Of a stretch of 64,000 nucleotides of DNA, positions 43,457 to 55,669 are shown piece after piece; within the stretch, counting starts at the first letter, position 1, and each line of letters starts with the position of its first letter. The notes beneath the pieces are model-generated. The model searched no databases and was not told the origin of the DNA. It saw only the letters and a program-made list of their open reading frames with translations. The translations under genes and the position numbers were made by a program. Source of the DNA: Cornus controversa (taxonomy: Eukaryota; Streptophyta; Magnoliopsida; Cornales; Cornaceae); contig CM048849.1 of the NCBI GenBank assembly GCA_026545225.1, positions 28,964,336 to 29,028,335 on the forward strand, read 5' to 3'.

Positions 43457-46400
43457 TCAATTTATTATAACAATCTTCAGTGAATCATTTCCTATGTCCA
43501 TTTGCTCTTTCTGAATTTCCCTGGCAGAATTTACGGCGGAATCACTGCAAGAAGTTACCTCAATTGTCTGTAGTGTACATATATCCCCGAATTCAGATGG
43601 AATCTCCTTGAGGTTATGACAATTGCGCAGCACTAGATGTTGAAGGCATGGAATATGACTGCTGGAGGAGTTCCATTGTTCAACATTCATGTAATACAAT
43701 CTCAAGTATTTGAGTTGACAAAAACCGCCAGCACTTGTTTCCCACAGTGATCCAATGCAAGCCTGATATTCCAATTTGAGAACCTCTAGGTTGGGTAACA
43801 TCCCAAGGACTGACATTTCCTTCCAATCAAGAGTGGTATTTGATAAAGTTAACCTTTTAAGGTTGGGGGGGAACTTAATGCCTTGGAGATTGTACCTATG
43901 GTGATGAGGAACAGACCTGTTTAACAACTTCAATGTTTCAAGATGGTTTAGGAAGTCTAGTCTAGGAAACCAAAAATTAACACTGTCATCTGAATCAAAA
44001 CATCCACAAAATCCCAGCTTTCGAAGATTGGGGGTCTTAGCCAATAAATTCTCGCTACACCGTGTAGGAGATATATGTGAGATGGTTTGTAGGTTAGACA
44101 ATAAGGAATATCCAAAGTATCCATCATTAACATGATTTTTTCCTGCAATGCGTAGATGCCTTAACGTTAAAATATACCATAGCTCTTTCGGTATGATTGA
44201 TCCCTCCCCTTGTGATATGATGAGTATTTGTAGATTTCGAAGGTTTCCTATTGATTTCGGGATTCTCATGTGCTTACCCTGCAGAGCTAAGTACCTCAGA
44301 AGAATTAGCTGGACTATTTCACTTGGAAAAGAGAGGATACTGATGGCCGATAAATCCAAAACCCTAAGTAGTTTGAAGGCGGGGTAAATGAATGACATAC
44401 TCTTAGGAGGTAATGGAGTCTGCTCAGAGACAAAACACAAGAAAGAGCGGATGTTTGGGGCAAAAGGTTTTGAAGGAATGTAACAAAAAGCGTGAGAATT
44501 GACACATAAACGACGATGCTGCTTGCCTATATGAACTAAAGAAGAAGAAGAACTCTCTTCCGTTGCTTTTTTCAGGAACAAATGATGCAACAGATCAACA
44601 AATTTAGAATCATTCTGCACGAGAAGTTGCTTATATGTAATGGGACTTGAGGATGAAACTTCTGCGTTCCCATAAATCTGCTGTAGGAAATTCTCTTCCT
44701 TGGCTTTTCTCAAGCATAAATCATGCAATAGATCATGCAAACGACATGCTCTAATTCCACCGGTTGACCTTCTTTTAGCAACCAAGACCAAATTTCTATC
44801 AATCAAATCCATCAAGTAATCCTCAGCCACATCCTCCAAGCTTTTGTTTTCATTTTCATTTTCATCCCCAAATCGGTTTATAAATCCCTCAGCGATCCAT
44901 AACCAGATCAACTTCCGCACTGAGATTTCATAGTCTTCAGGAAATGCACCCAAATAGAGAAAGCATGATTTCAAGTGATAAGGCAAGTTGTTATAACTTA
45001 GTGATAGAATACCCATCCATTGCTCTGCCCCATTTTCAATGTATGATCTCAAGTTTTCAGCAACTTGCTTCCAGCATTCTTGATTCTTGTCCGTCTTTGC
45101 AAGAAGCCCGGCCACTACAACAATTGCAAGCGGTAATCCTTGACATTTTTTTGCTATTTGCTTTCCAATATCGGTCAACTCTAAAGGACAGCTTTCTTTC
45201 CAAAATATCTTCTTTTGTAATAAATCCCAACTTTCATCTTCCTTCAAAAAACGAAGACAATGAGGAGGACCATCATGATTGGCAAGGAAAGCGACATCAG
45301 TGTGCCGACTAGTGAACAAAATTCTACTGCCATTGTTGTCATCCGGAAAGTATATTTTCAAATCATTCCAGGCCCCTTTGTCCCATATATCATCCATGAC
45401 AACGAGATATCTCTTACCCTTCAAGCGTTTGTACAAGTTTTCTCCCAGTTTTTCATCGCTTACTGTGTAAATTTCGTCTTTATGCACGAAAACAGAAGTT
45501 AAAATACCAAGCAACATATCCCTTTTCCGATATACTTGAGAGACAGAGGTCCACCCACGAATATGGAAGTGATATAAAATGTAAGGATCAGTGTACAATT
45601 TCGTTGCAAGAGTGGTCTTACCTAATCCAGCCATTCCAACAATGGAGACAACTTGGAGTTGGTTCTGTATTCCAGTAAGTCGCTCCTTCAACATCTCTAC
45701 TTCATTATCAAAGCCCACCACAATTTCCTCTACATTTGGAGCACTAACTCTTGATGAACTTCCGCCGAAAGAGAGTCCAACTTGTGGGTCTCCGATGCCG
45801 TACAATTTCTGGTCGTAAATCACCATGACCTGTTTCTTTATAGACTTGATCTCTTTCAGGACATCACTAAGCTTCCGATGACCAATTTTCTCAGTCACGT
45901 TTCTCTTCTTCTGTGAAATTTTGTTGACTAGGGAAAAATCAATGATGTCTGCTGCCTCACAAGCTCTCCGTCGGATTACTGCCACCGCATCTTCCACGTC
46001 CTCTAGCACATCGGGATTCTTTTCCGAATCCGTGAAATAAGTTCTCACAGGTTGAAGCTCCACATACAGACGAGCTATTCGATTCTTCTCAGCAAGAGGA
46101 AAAGGGCAATCAATATCACCCTTTATTAGCTGATTCAAGTTCTCCAAGAGTAAATCAACAGCTGTGTCAGCTATCTCTCTCTCTCTCTCTAGTCTCGTAA
46201 GTTGCTTCTTCACTATTTGATCAAAGCCGACATTGGAAGCACTAGCTCCTGATGAACTTCCAACTTGTGGGTCGTACAACTTCTTTTCGCAAATCTCCAT
46301 CAGATCTTGCTCTCTAAGCTTCATCTCTTTCAAAACATCGCTGAGTTTTCCATGAGAATCAAAAACATGTACATGACCAATTTTGTGAGCCCAGCTTCTC

Positions 46401-46621
46401 TTCTTTTTAGAAATATGGTCGACTAAGGACAAGTCAATGATGTCTACTGCCTCGTAAGCCACATCCCTGATTTCTGTCAACAGATGTTTAACTTCCTCAT
46501 GCTCAGTGTGAGTCTTCTCCAAATCCTTGAGAGAAGCTTTCAGAGATTCTACCTCTTCTGTCTCACCCTTTCTTATCCGCTTCAAGCTCTCCAAGAGAAA
46601 ATCAACAGCAGTCTCCGCCAT
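43457..46621 (-). CDS. Intact CC-CC-NB-ARC-LRR immune receptor (R1/late-blight-resistance-like NLR), 1054 aa
   Basis: Single uninterrupted frame. NLRs of this class sense pathogen effectors inside the cell and trigger defence and cell death by nucleotide-dependent switching. Residues 1-135 and 150-300 are two tandem copies of the N-terminal CC domain plus linker (EDVID-like AVDIID 58-63 and AADIID 223-228). NB-ARC: P-loop GMAGLGKTT 329-337, RNBS-A FHIRGWTSVS 352-361, kinase-2 YLVVMDDIWD 405-414, RNBS-B GSRILFTSR 431-439, RNBS-C near 456-473, GLPLAI 495-500, RNBS-D CFLYLGAFPEDYE 553-565. The MHD motif is LHD (628-630), not Met/Val-His-Asp. LRRs run from about 745 to 1025. The ATG is in a GA-rich leader, and a TTGAC W-box core lies 131 bp upstream (46752-46756). 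All catalytic motifs are kept, so it is probably functional. R1-like membership is from motif wording, not a search. Confidence 0.92.
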   Translation of the reverse strand: MAETAVDFLLESLKRIRKGETEEVESLKASLKDLEKTHTEHEEVKHLLTEIRDVAYEAVDIIDLSLVDHISKKKRSWAHKIGHVHVFDSHGKLSDVLKEMKLREQDLMEICEKKLYDPQVGSSSGASASNVGFDQIVKKQLTRLEREREIADTAVDLLLENLNQLIKGDIDCPFPLAEKNRIARLYVELQPVRTYFTDSEKNPDVLEDVEDAVAVIRRRACEAADIIDFSLVNKISQKKRNVTEKIGHRKLSDVLKEIKSIKKQVMVIYDQKLYGIGDPQVGLSFGGSSSRVSAPNVEEIVVGFDNEVEMLKERLTGIQNQLQVVSIVGMAGLGKTTLATKLYTDPYILYHFHIRGWTSVSQVYRKRDMLLGILTSVFVHKDEIYTVSDEKLGENLYKRLKGKRYLVVMDDIWDKGAWNDLKIYFPDDNNGSRILFTSRHTDVAFLANHDGPPHCLRFLKEDESWDLLQKKIFWKESCPLELTDIGKQIAKKCQGLPLAIVVVAGLLAKTDKNQECWKQVAENLRSYIENGAEQWMGILSLSYNNLPYHLKSCFLYLGAFPEDYEISVRKLIWLWIAEGFINRFGDENENENKSLEDVAEDYLMDLIDRNLVLVAKRRSTGGIRACRLHDLLHDLCLRKAKEENFLQQIYGNAEVSSSSPITYKQLLVQNDSKFVDLLHHLFLKKATEESSSSSLVHIGKQHRRLCVNSHAFCYIPSKPFAPNIRSFLCFVSEQTPLPPKSMSFIYPAFKLLRVLDLSAISILSFPSEIVQLILLRYLALQGKHMRIPKSIGNLRNLQILIISQGEGSIIPKELWYILTLRHLRIAGKNHVNDGYFGYSLLSNLQTISHISPTRCSENLLAKTPNLRKLGFCGCFDSDDSVNFWFPRLDFLNHLETLKLLNRSVPHHHRYNLQGIKFPPNLKRLTLSNTTLDWKEMSVLGMLPNLEVLKLEYQACIGSLWETSAGGFCQLKYLRLYYMNVEQWNSSSSHIPCLQHLVLRNCHNLKEIPSEFGDICTLQTIEVTSCSDSAVNSAREIQKEQMDIGNDSLKIVIIN
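45725..46621 (-). repeat. 447-bp tandem duplication of the CC-encoding segment and leader
   Basis: Two copies of the CC/linker code lie 447 bp (149 codons) apart. Matches include TAVDFLLESL / TAVDLLLENL, EAVDIIDLSLV / EAADIIDFSLV, GKLSDVLKEMK / RKLSDVLKEIK and KKLYDPQVG / QKLYGIGDPQVG. The second copy is preceded by the codons for LERERE, i.e. the GAGAGAGA leader, and its old start codon is now ATA (46172-46174). Confidence 0.9.
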
Positions 46622-46636
46622 CTCTCTCTCTCTCGT

Positions 46637-47447
46637 TTTCTTGCAGAAATTTTTAGCTGTTGGAAACCTTTATTTTCAGGCAGCTCTTGATGATAAAACT
46701 GACCCCCAAACTTTACATTCTTCTACAGTTTCTCCTCCACAGTTGCCAACATTGACTACAAATTATTAGGATTGATTGATTAATTTAGTAAAGGGTCCCA
46801 ACGAGGGCTATTCTATTCCCCTCTTATCTCAATTGCTGTTTAAATTTGGTTCATTTATTTTATTTTTACCATCTTCATTTCTCCTTTTTTACTATTCAAT
46901 ACTCCATTCTAATTTACTGTTTACCATCTTTAACACAATTAATGTAATTAAATTAATGATTTTTAAAAAAATTATAAATTAATTAATATAAATTTAAAAA
47001 TAATATACAAGTTAATTCAACTTGCACAAGAGTGTGAATCGAACAAGTGGAGGCTGTTTTCACTTTCTTTTAAGAGAATTGTGGAATCCTATAATAGTTG
47101 TTATAACATTGTTTATGTAAATTTAGGTTCTTCGGCACACTTTTGATTTCAGATTTTAATTTTAATTTTTAATTTTTTGGAAGTGATGTCGTAATTTTGA
47201 CAATCCTTAAGCATAATTTAAAAATTTTATAACGAAATTTTCAGTTTCAGATTTCATTTTTCAGTTCAAGTTTTTTATTTCTAATTTTTTTATAAAATAC
47301 AATAAATAAAAATTTTGCTAGCTAAAAAATATAATATAATACAGTAAATTAAAATTTTATAAAACAAAAGAATAAAAAAAATTAGAAAATACAATAAAAA
47401 AAATTGGTTACTCAAAACATATAAATATAACAAAATAAAATACAATA

Positions 47448-47485
<38 letters not shown>

Positions 47486-50138
47486 ATATAAAGATATATA
47501 TATAAGATATATAAATATAATAAAATAAGAATTATATATGATATAAAAATATAAAAGGAAATAAACAAGTATATATAATAATATATGGCAATTACCAAAA
47601 ACATGTAAATTGTTAGAATTTATGACAATTACCAAAAACATGCAAGTGCTTAAAAATAATTTTTTATTTAAAATAAACTAAAATAAAGTCCTAACAAATA
47701 TAATTTGGGAGGAAAGAACATATATTATCACATTTATGTTGGTTAAAATGAGTTTGAACCATATTACTCAAACACAATTTTTAGTCAAAGATACCACTAT
47801 TGTTTTTTTGAAAATTAGTTTTGAATTACCAAACATGTTTTCAGACTTGTGCTTTCAAAATTTGAACAGCATATGACATTACAAAACGTATTCTACTTTT
47901 GACATAAATGACAGCACAACAATTTTTGATTTCATTTTTCAAAAATTAGAGAATGGAATTCGACAGTGTTACCAAACAACCCCTTAGATATCCATGTTCA
48001 AAAGAATTTTGTTCAAGTGTATAATGTGAGGCATATCAACAGAGAAAATATGATTTGAACTTTGGTTTATTAAAAATGCCGCTTGAATTTGAACTTTTGC
48101 CATTCAAAGAAATCTAATACAGTATTCATTGTGTAGGAGAAAATATAGGACCCGTTTAGCATGCGTTTTGTTTTAAATGTTATGTTTTTAGATAAAACAG
48201 AAACAATGTTTTTGTTGTATGGTATTTTGAATTGAAAGCAAAAGTATGTTTGGTGATAAAATTTCGTTGTAGGAAATACGAAAGTAGAAACATACAAAAC
48301 ACGTTTAGTAATGTCAAAAATTTTGAAAACAAAACATTTAAAACTTGTTTGGTAAGTCTAACTGTTGCCAAAAATATAAGAAGCAGAAACAAAAAACACG
48401 TTTGGTAATGAATGTTTCTAATTTGATATTTCATTTTTAAAATTTATTTATATAATTAATTATTTATATAATAGACATAAATTTTAGTAGTTGATTGAGA
48501 AAATTTGTACACATAATATTTTAGTTTATATAAGTTAAAATTTTTTATATAGATTGTACAAGGCGTGATTTTTTTTTATAAAAAATTCGTAATGTGTTAT
48601 AATTTATGGCAATTTTTTAATTAATTTTAAATATATGAAAAGCTCATCATTTTGTAATGACTTTTAAACATACTTTACACAATTTTTTTTCATCTTAATC
48701 AAACAAAATTTGGTCCTATTTAAGACCAATTTTTAGAATTTTAAAAATCTCTTGTTTAAATTGTATCAGCTAACTTTGGTAATTTGACAATCATGAAAGT
48801 TTGCAACATATGAGTCTTGTTGAATTTGTTTAACATGTCTTTAGCAAAAGTCGATTATGACAACCAAAGTAATTGCAGCAATGGAGTATGATCAAACATA
48901 GCTATCCACATAGCAATTTGCCTTTCGCTGGCCTTTTAATTAAAGTAGGTGAAATCCATTGCAACAATACTTTTGTTTTGAGATACAGAATTGAATGCAC
49001 TAGGAAAAACCTGCTCGGAGTACAAGGCTTCAAAGCACTACAATTATCCACTATTTCCAAAGCGTTTTTCATGGCTCTGGCAAACTGCATATAAAAACAG
49101 TCACCTTTTTACCATAAAACCATCTCTGATTGAAAGCTTCTCATGAAACTGCAATCTCTGTTACCCCAACATATGCTGTTAAGAAGGTATTATAATTCTT
49201 TCAATTTTCTTTTCAGGCAATAAATTTAAGGAAATAAAACCATATAATTTGTTTGTAAATAGCTATAAGATTATCATCAATGCTCTCCTCAAAGTTAACA
49301 AATTAGCTAGCATGCAGTCATACACATTAGAAACTCTACTCAATTGTTACGAGGAATGCATTTCTGTTATACTATGAATATATGTACTCATTGAATTTGG
49401 TCGAGTCCAGTAGGAAAGAGAAACATATAAACCATGGTCTTTTATACATATCTGCTCAATTTGCTTTATCAATGTGAACCATGTTAGTTACAACATTTTT
49501 TCAAATGCTGGAACTTAGCTTGAGTTGATATATCAAGCACATATAAATAAATAAAGCACCTCTACTGCTTGTTGCTCTACTTTAGATACATATAAATGAA
49601 CACGTGGGATCTCTCAAACCAAAACGAAGTACATCATAGAAAAAAGAACGGATATCATAGTTTTTTCTTGTACTTTAGAACATAGAGGAATCAAGTTCAG
49701 ACACTTCAGATACAACTTGGGTATAAACTGCCTTCAGTTTTTCTTGTTCCTCTTAGCCTAGTTCCCCCTTGGTTGTCTTGGTTAGCTACAGAACACAGCA
49801 CGTCGACCTCTTGGTTGATCCTACATTTGCAAGATCCTGAAGAAAACAGTCCATTATGTTCTCGGCATTAAGATTTATGAGAAATGCACCAATACATATA
49901 TTGTACCTATACTATCATTAGTGAGTACCTATTGACTACTAATGCTGGTCACCAATGCATGATTGACTAGATAATGAAGCAGATTACTATGAAGAACATT
50001 TTAACAAAACAAAAACTACAATGTAAATTAAAGAAAATTATAATTATTTTGCTTGAAAAGTCAACCACTTACAACCATATAGGTTCTTCAATATTTTTTA
50101 AAAATAAGATGCGTCGATGCCCATACAAATGTCACAAT
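46637..50138. other. Intergenic DNA upstream of the NLR
   Basis: No gene. It is very AT-rich with a TA microsatellite at 47450-47520. A region near 48145-48420 repeats CCCGTTTAGCATGCG / ACACGTTTAGTAATG / ACACGTTTGGTAATG, and GTTACCAAACAACCCC lies at about 47967; these are typical words of common plant mini-transposons, but paired ends were not found. Short frames here are low-complexity. Confidence 0.5.
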
Positions 50139-50315
50139 TGTGAGAATTATAAAGAGAGAGAAGAAGAGATAAAAACAAAAAAGGGGCTAGGATTTCTATT
50201 ATGATCACAATGCAAAGTTACAAACATGAAAACCTAATAAAGAGAATATATATAGGCTTACAAACAAAATAAAGTAAAAGACTATTCTACCCTTATTAAA
50301 TATAATAACTCTAAT
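50139..50315 (-). repeat. Putative 3' LTR of the Ty1/copia element, about 177 bp
   Basis: On the minus strand a polypurine tract GAGAGGGGAT (50316-50325) follows the polyprotein stop almost at once, then sequence TATTAGAGTTATTATATTT continues to CTCACA at 50139. The start is TA rather than TG, so it is either decayed or mis-set by a base. It contains TATATATATTCTC, a plausible TATA box. No matching 5' LTR was seen upstream of the gag start. Confidence 0.55.
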
Positions 50316-50329
50316 ATCCCCTCTCAAAC

Positions 50330-53300
50330 TCACAATGCGGCTGCTAAAAGCATCGAGAGTTTGTCAACCAAAAAACAAAAACGCGGAATAGGATGTGACT
50401 TTGTAAACAAGTCTGCAAGCTGCACGGAAGATGTGACAAAGGGTAAAGTAATAGTGCCATGCTTAAGGTGATGTCGAATGAGATGACAGTCAATCTCAAT
50501 ATGCTTGGTTCGCTCATGAAAAATGGAGTTGTGAACAATCTGAATAGCACTTTTGTTGTCACAATGCATAGGAGTGGGATGAGAAAGAGAAACACCCATG
50601 TCTGCAAGCAACCAACGTAACCAAACTATCTCAGTGGTAGTAGATGCCATAGCACGATATTCAGCTTCTGTGGAAGATCTAGAAACGACAGTCTGTTTCT
50701 TACTCTTCCAAGAAATAAGAGAATCACCCAAAAATATACAAAAACCAGTGATAGACTTGCGATCTATTGGATCACCAGCCCAATCAGCATCTGAGTATGC
50801 ACACAGCTCCAAAGAAGAGGTCGATGGAAGTAAAAGACTCTGAAAGAGAGTGCCTCAAAGATATCGAAGGATACGAAGAACAGCAGCCCAATGAACTATA
50901 GTTGGTGAAGCAACAAACTGACTAACAATGTGAACAACATATGCAATATCTGGACGTGTAATAGTGAGATATACCAGGCTACCAACAATAGTACGATATA
51001 AAGTAGGATCTGGCAAAGGGGTACCATCAGAAGGAGAATATCGAACATTAAGCTCAAGAGGAGTATCAGCAGTCTTAGTATCAGTGAGGTGAGCACGCTC
51101 AAGAATGTCAGCTGTGTACTTTGACTGAGATAGAAGATAGCCTTTTGGAGAGAATGCTACTTCAATACCTAGAAAATAGCGAAGAGAGCCCAAGTCCTTC
51201 ATTTCAAATTGTCGAGCTAATTCTGACTTCAACACTGCAATCCCATCAACATCATCACCAGTAATAATCATGTCATCAACATACAAGGAAAGAAAAATAC
51301 GACCTGCAAAGGTACTCTTGATAAAGAGAGCTGAATCATGATGACTTGGGCAAAAACCAAGAGAGGTAATCACAGTAGAGAACTTCTCAAACCAGGCTCA
51401 TGGTGCCTGTTTGAGACCATATAAAGCTTTTTTGAGCCTGCAAACATATCTAGGATTATGAGAAACACCAGGAGGGGGAATCATGTAAATTTCTTCTTGA
51501 AGATCGCCATTCAAGAAAGCATTTTTAACATCCATCTGAGATATATGCCACTGACGAATAGAGGCAACTGTAATAAGAGTACGAACAGTAGTCATTTTTG
51601 CAACATGAGCAAATGTCTCCTCATAATCCATACCATACTGTTGAGAAAATCTCTGGGCAACCAATCTAGCTTTGTACCGCTCAACTGACCCATCAGACTT
51701 GCTTTTGATTTTATAAACCCAACGAGAACCAACCGTACTTCTACCAGGAGGTAGCGGTACCAAATCCCAAGTATCTGTCTTATGCAAAGTAGAGAGTTCC
51801 TCAGCCATAGCCTGCTGCCAAAGAGGATCAAGAACTGCCTCTTTATAGGATAAAGGCTCAGAGAGACAGTGAATAGAAGCTAAAAAGGAAGTAAAAGAAT
51901 ATGAATAAGAAGAATAAGCAAAGTCTGGTAGTTGAGTGGACTTACGCATACGTTGAGGATAACGAGAAGGAGGATCCACAGTCTCAGGAACTGCTTGGGT
52001 GGCCACAGGAAGAGAGGGAGTTTCAGGTGTATCAGAGAGCAAAGGATCAGTATCTGCAGAACTATCAGTGCGAACCCTGCGAGAAAAATGATGAGAAAAA
52101 GGAGTAATAGGAGCACGAGGACTAGAAACATTTTGTGAGTCAATATGGACTTGAGAAGACAAATTATCAGTATCATCAGAGAAAGGATCAATATGGATGA
52201 GGTCAGATTTGCTCATGTTATGAGTACTAGCAGGAATAGAAAAGAATGGTATATGCTCAAGAAACAAAACATGACGAGATACATAAAATTTTTGGGTAAT
52301 TGGATCAAAACACCGATATCCCTTTTGACCCTCACCATAGCCAAGAAAAACACAAATGGCAGAGCGAGAAGATAACTTGCTACGCTCTACACGAGGACGG
52401 AGAACAAAACAATTACAACCAAAAACTTTCAAGGAAGAACAATCAGGAGCATGCCCATATAACTTTTCAAAATGTGATAAACTTGAGATGTGAGAAGATG
52501 GAATCTTATTAATTAAGTTGACAGCAGTAAGAACTGCTTCTCCCCAAAATTCACTAGGAACTGAAGCAGACAATAAGAGAGAACGAGCAGTTTCAATAAT
52601 GTGCCTATGTTTTCTCTCAGCAACACCATTTTGCTCAGGAGTATTTGTACAAGAAGTTTGATGAATAGTTCCATCTAAGGCAAGTAATTCACAGAATTTA
52701 TTAGAAGTGTACTCCCCACCCAAATCACATCTAAAACACTTAATAACAGCAGAATGTTGAATTTTAACAAGGGCTCGAAAAGCATTATAAATACTAAAAA
52801 ATTCAGAATGATATTTCATAAGATAAACCCAACAATAACGAGTGCAATCATTAATAAAGGAAACATAATATCGAGACCCCCCTTTTGTGGTAACGGGAGA
52901 AGGTCCCCACACATCAGAATGGACCAAGTCAAATGGTGCAAGAGAAGAAGAAATACTTCGATTAAAAGGTAAAGCAAAAAATTTTGCCAGTTTACAACCA
53001 CTACAATCAAAAATGTTATGAGTTTGCAAATTTCCTAATGCTCCTGTAGATGTTAAATATCTTAAACGAGAGGCCGAAACATGAGCAAGGCAAGAATGCC
53101 ATAAATAAAAACTAGAAGAAGAAGAATTCAAATGAAAAGATGACAAGTCCACACTGGGAGCTGTAACAACTGGTTCTTTTAGCTCGTCCAAAATGTAAAG
53201 TCCCCCCTGCCTACGGCCTATCCCAATCAGCTTCTGGGATTGCGGATCCTGCACATGACAAGAAGAAGAAGAAAAAGATATTGAGTAACTAGAATCACAT

Positions 53301-54583
53301 AACTGACCAACGGAAACTAGATTCATCGTGAGTTTGGGAATGTGATAAACACTGGAAAGAGATAAATTAGGTTTGACAACAGAACCAACACCTGCTAAAG
53401 GCATAGGAGTGCCATCAGCAGTCATGACAGACACAGATGATGTAGGACATAAAGAAGCAAAAGATGACGAATCAGGTGACATATGATGTGAAGCTCCAGA
53501 ATCTAAGACCCATATGGAAGAAGACATACCTGAAGAACTAGAAGATAACTGACCTATTGGAGAAGAGGTGGACATAGCATGTGGCTGTGTGGCAAGGAAC
53601 TTCTGAAATTGGTCAGCGAGGGTGTCAACTGTGGAATTAGAAGATGATAAAACTCCAAAACCAAATGAGTCTGATGGTGGTACAATTACTGCAATATTAG
53701 GTTGCGGAGGCCTATAAGCTTGTTGTGATTGATTTCCCAATTTCCATGGAGGAGGCTGTTGCTTCTGCTGTTGTTGTTGTGGCTGAGCTCTACCCAAAAG
53801 TTTTGGACATTGAGCCTTCCAATGGCCCTTTTGCTTACAGAAACTACATTCATCAAAACCAACCTTCACGTGAGTCTTGTTCTGATAGTTGAAAGGTAGT
53901 CTAGAAAGAACTGCTAAAATAGATGGATTAGGTGCTGGGAGAATTCCTTTTCTTGCCTGAGACTTAAGACGTATCTCCTCAGCCAACAATTCACTGACCA
54001 CTGAATCAACAGAAGGAAGTGGGCTACGATGCAAAATTGACCCACGAAGTCCCTCAAAATCATCACGAAGAGCCATCAAAAACTGAACTAGTCGTTGTTC
54101 CTCCCTTCGAGCAATATACGGTGCACATGCTCGTAGCTCTGTTGATTCCGTGAGAGCCAACTGGTCCCAAAGATCTGTCATTGCAGAGTAGAACTCCTGA
54201 ACACTCATACTTTTTTGTTCAAGAGCTCGAATATCAGATTCTAACTGATATTGTTTTGCGAAGTTAGACTGTGTGTACAGTCTTGCCAAATGGTCCCAAA
54301 CCTCCTTGGCTGTTTCATACTTTGCCAACTGTGTACCTATCAAATGTTCAACAAAATTGTTGATCCAAGTGATAATTTTTGAATTATTTGCTTCCCAAAC
54401 ATCTAACAGATCTGCATAATTTTCAATCATTTCATTATTGGGTTGACCCGAAATTCCACTAATATAACACCACATCTTTTTGCCCTTAAGAAAATTTTTC
54501 ATCACATAACTCCAATACGAATAATTCTTTCCATCTAATCTAACACTAATAGACTGAAGCGAGTCATCTTTTTCACCAGCCAT
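50330..54583 (-). pseudogene. Ty1/copia gag-pol polyprotein, 1417 codons with two in-frame TGA stops
   Basis: One continuous minus-strand frame encodes the whole copia order. Gag starts [18 protein letters not shown]; the CCHC zinc knuckle [14 protein letters not shown] is at 246-259; aspartic protease [10 protein letters not shown] starts at 361; integrase has HHCC H496, H501, C527, C530 and DDE D557, D620, E656 (35 residues between the last two). Reverse transcriptase runs from about residue 930 ([33 protein letters not shown]) with the catalytic YVDD at 1101-1104; RNase H has SDADW at 1264 and ends LADLFTKSHP. TGA codons fall at residues 1062 (a Trp position, after LKQAP) and 1243 (a position usually Arg or Lys, after RILRYL). 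Everything else is open, so the element died recently. Confidence 0.93.
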
Positions 54584-54585
54584 GT

Positions 54586-54701
54586 CGAAGAGAGGAGAAA
54601 GTCAAATACTAGAGACGAACGGTGCGAAGCGGAACAGTACAATTAACCAAAATAAGTACGAATAGAGATGAAAGCCAAATACCAGAGATAAACGGTGTGA
54701 A
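54586..54701 (-). repeat. 73-bp repeat in the copia leader
   Basis: CGAAGAGAGGAGAAAGTCAA at 54586 and CGAATAGAGATGAAAGCCAA at 54659 begin two copies that continue through AGAGACGAACGGTGCGAA and AGAGATAAACGGTGTGAA. It lies just upstream of the gag start. No TGGTATCAGAGC primer site was found beyond it, so the 5' end of the element is lost. Confidence 0.75.
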
Positions 54702-55669
54702 TCAGAATAATTCGATGCTAAATGGAAGCGATACTAGAATCAGATCGATGCCAAAACGCCCCAAAAAAAAAAACCTGATCTAAGTAGGACCAGTTTACCA
54801 CTTTACCTATATGGAAAACTCAGAACTTTGAGAAATTTCATGTATGGACATAATAAGTAGGCATAATTCCTCTGTACCCAACCTGATCTATTTAATTTAG
54901 TAGCCCTATGAATATATTTATGTGCATATCCAGTACGCACACTGATGCATACAAAATGATGAGTTAGCTCTTGGCAAAGTTTCACAAGAAATTACATTGT
55001 AATAAATTTTTAGAATCGTTATAATATAAGCGTGACAGATCAATTTAATCCACTGGACCAAAGGAAGGAAAGGCCATGGGTTCTCCATGTCCAGTCCCCT
55101 TGAAAATGCTCAAGTAAATATGCCTCATGAAACCCAATTCAATAAGGGTTCATTAGCTGCACCTCATGCAACCAAATCACATGGAACTAGCTGCACATGC
55201 TAATGAAAACTTTTCAATCCTTATTCCACTCATAAACATTTCAAATGAAAATTAAAACTATTTCAGTTTGTGCCATGTCGCGTAATCTATTCTATTCTTC
55301 CCTCTGGTTCCTTCCTGTTCGTTCTAATCAGACTGCACATGCCTTGTTGCAAGTGGACTGCAGATTGCACCCTCATCTCATGTTCTTTAAATTTTAGGAT
55401 TATGCATGTTTGATTTGAATCAAAAACAATGAAGGATGGTGTGGCAGCAGTTAATGTGCTTCTAGTTTTTGACTTTCAACAAGGTAAACAAGGTCAGCAG
55501 TTAACAGAGAAGTAATATAACTCCAGATAGATCTAGTTCAGTTGCATATAACAATAACAAAAGAACAATCAACCAATTACCACATGTTCTGCCAATGTCA
55601 GGATCTCAAATAGATTGAACAATCTTATCAATAATGAGCTTTAGGTGATCAGCTTGAGGTGCAACATTA
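54702..55669. other. Intergenic DNA
   Basis: No gene or element end recognised. A short minus-strand frame at 54803-54985 has no recognisable motif. Confidence 0.5.

Noticed and set aside
47290-47641. Long I/Y-rich minus-strand frames (IYIYIY)
   Set aside because: Translated TA microsatellite and AT-rich DNA; no protein-like composition. The same applies to frames at 3047, 27188, 33397 and 61140.
51592-52512. Several 70-100-aa frames on the plus strand and in other minus-strand frames
   Set aside because: Shadows of the copia polyprotein, whose integrase and reverse transcriptase motifs are clear in the main frame.
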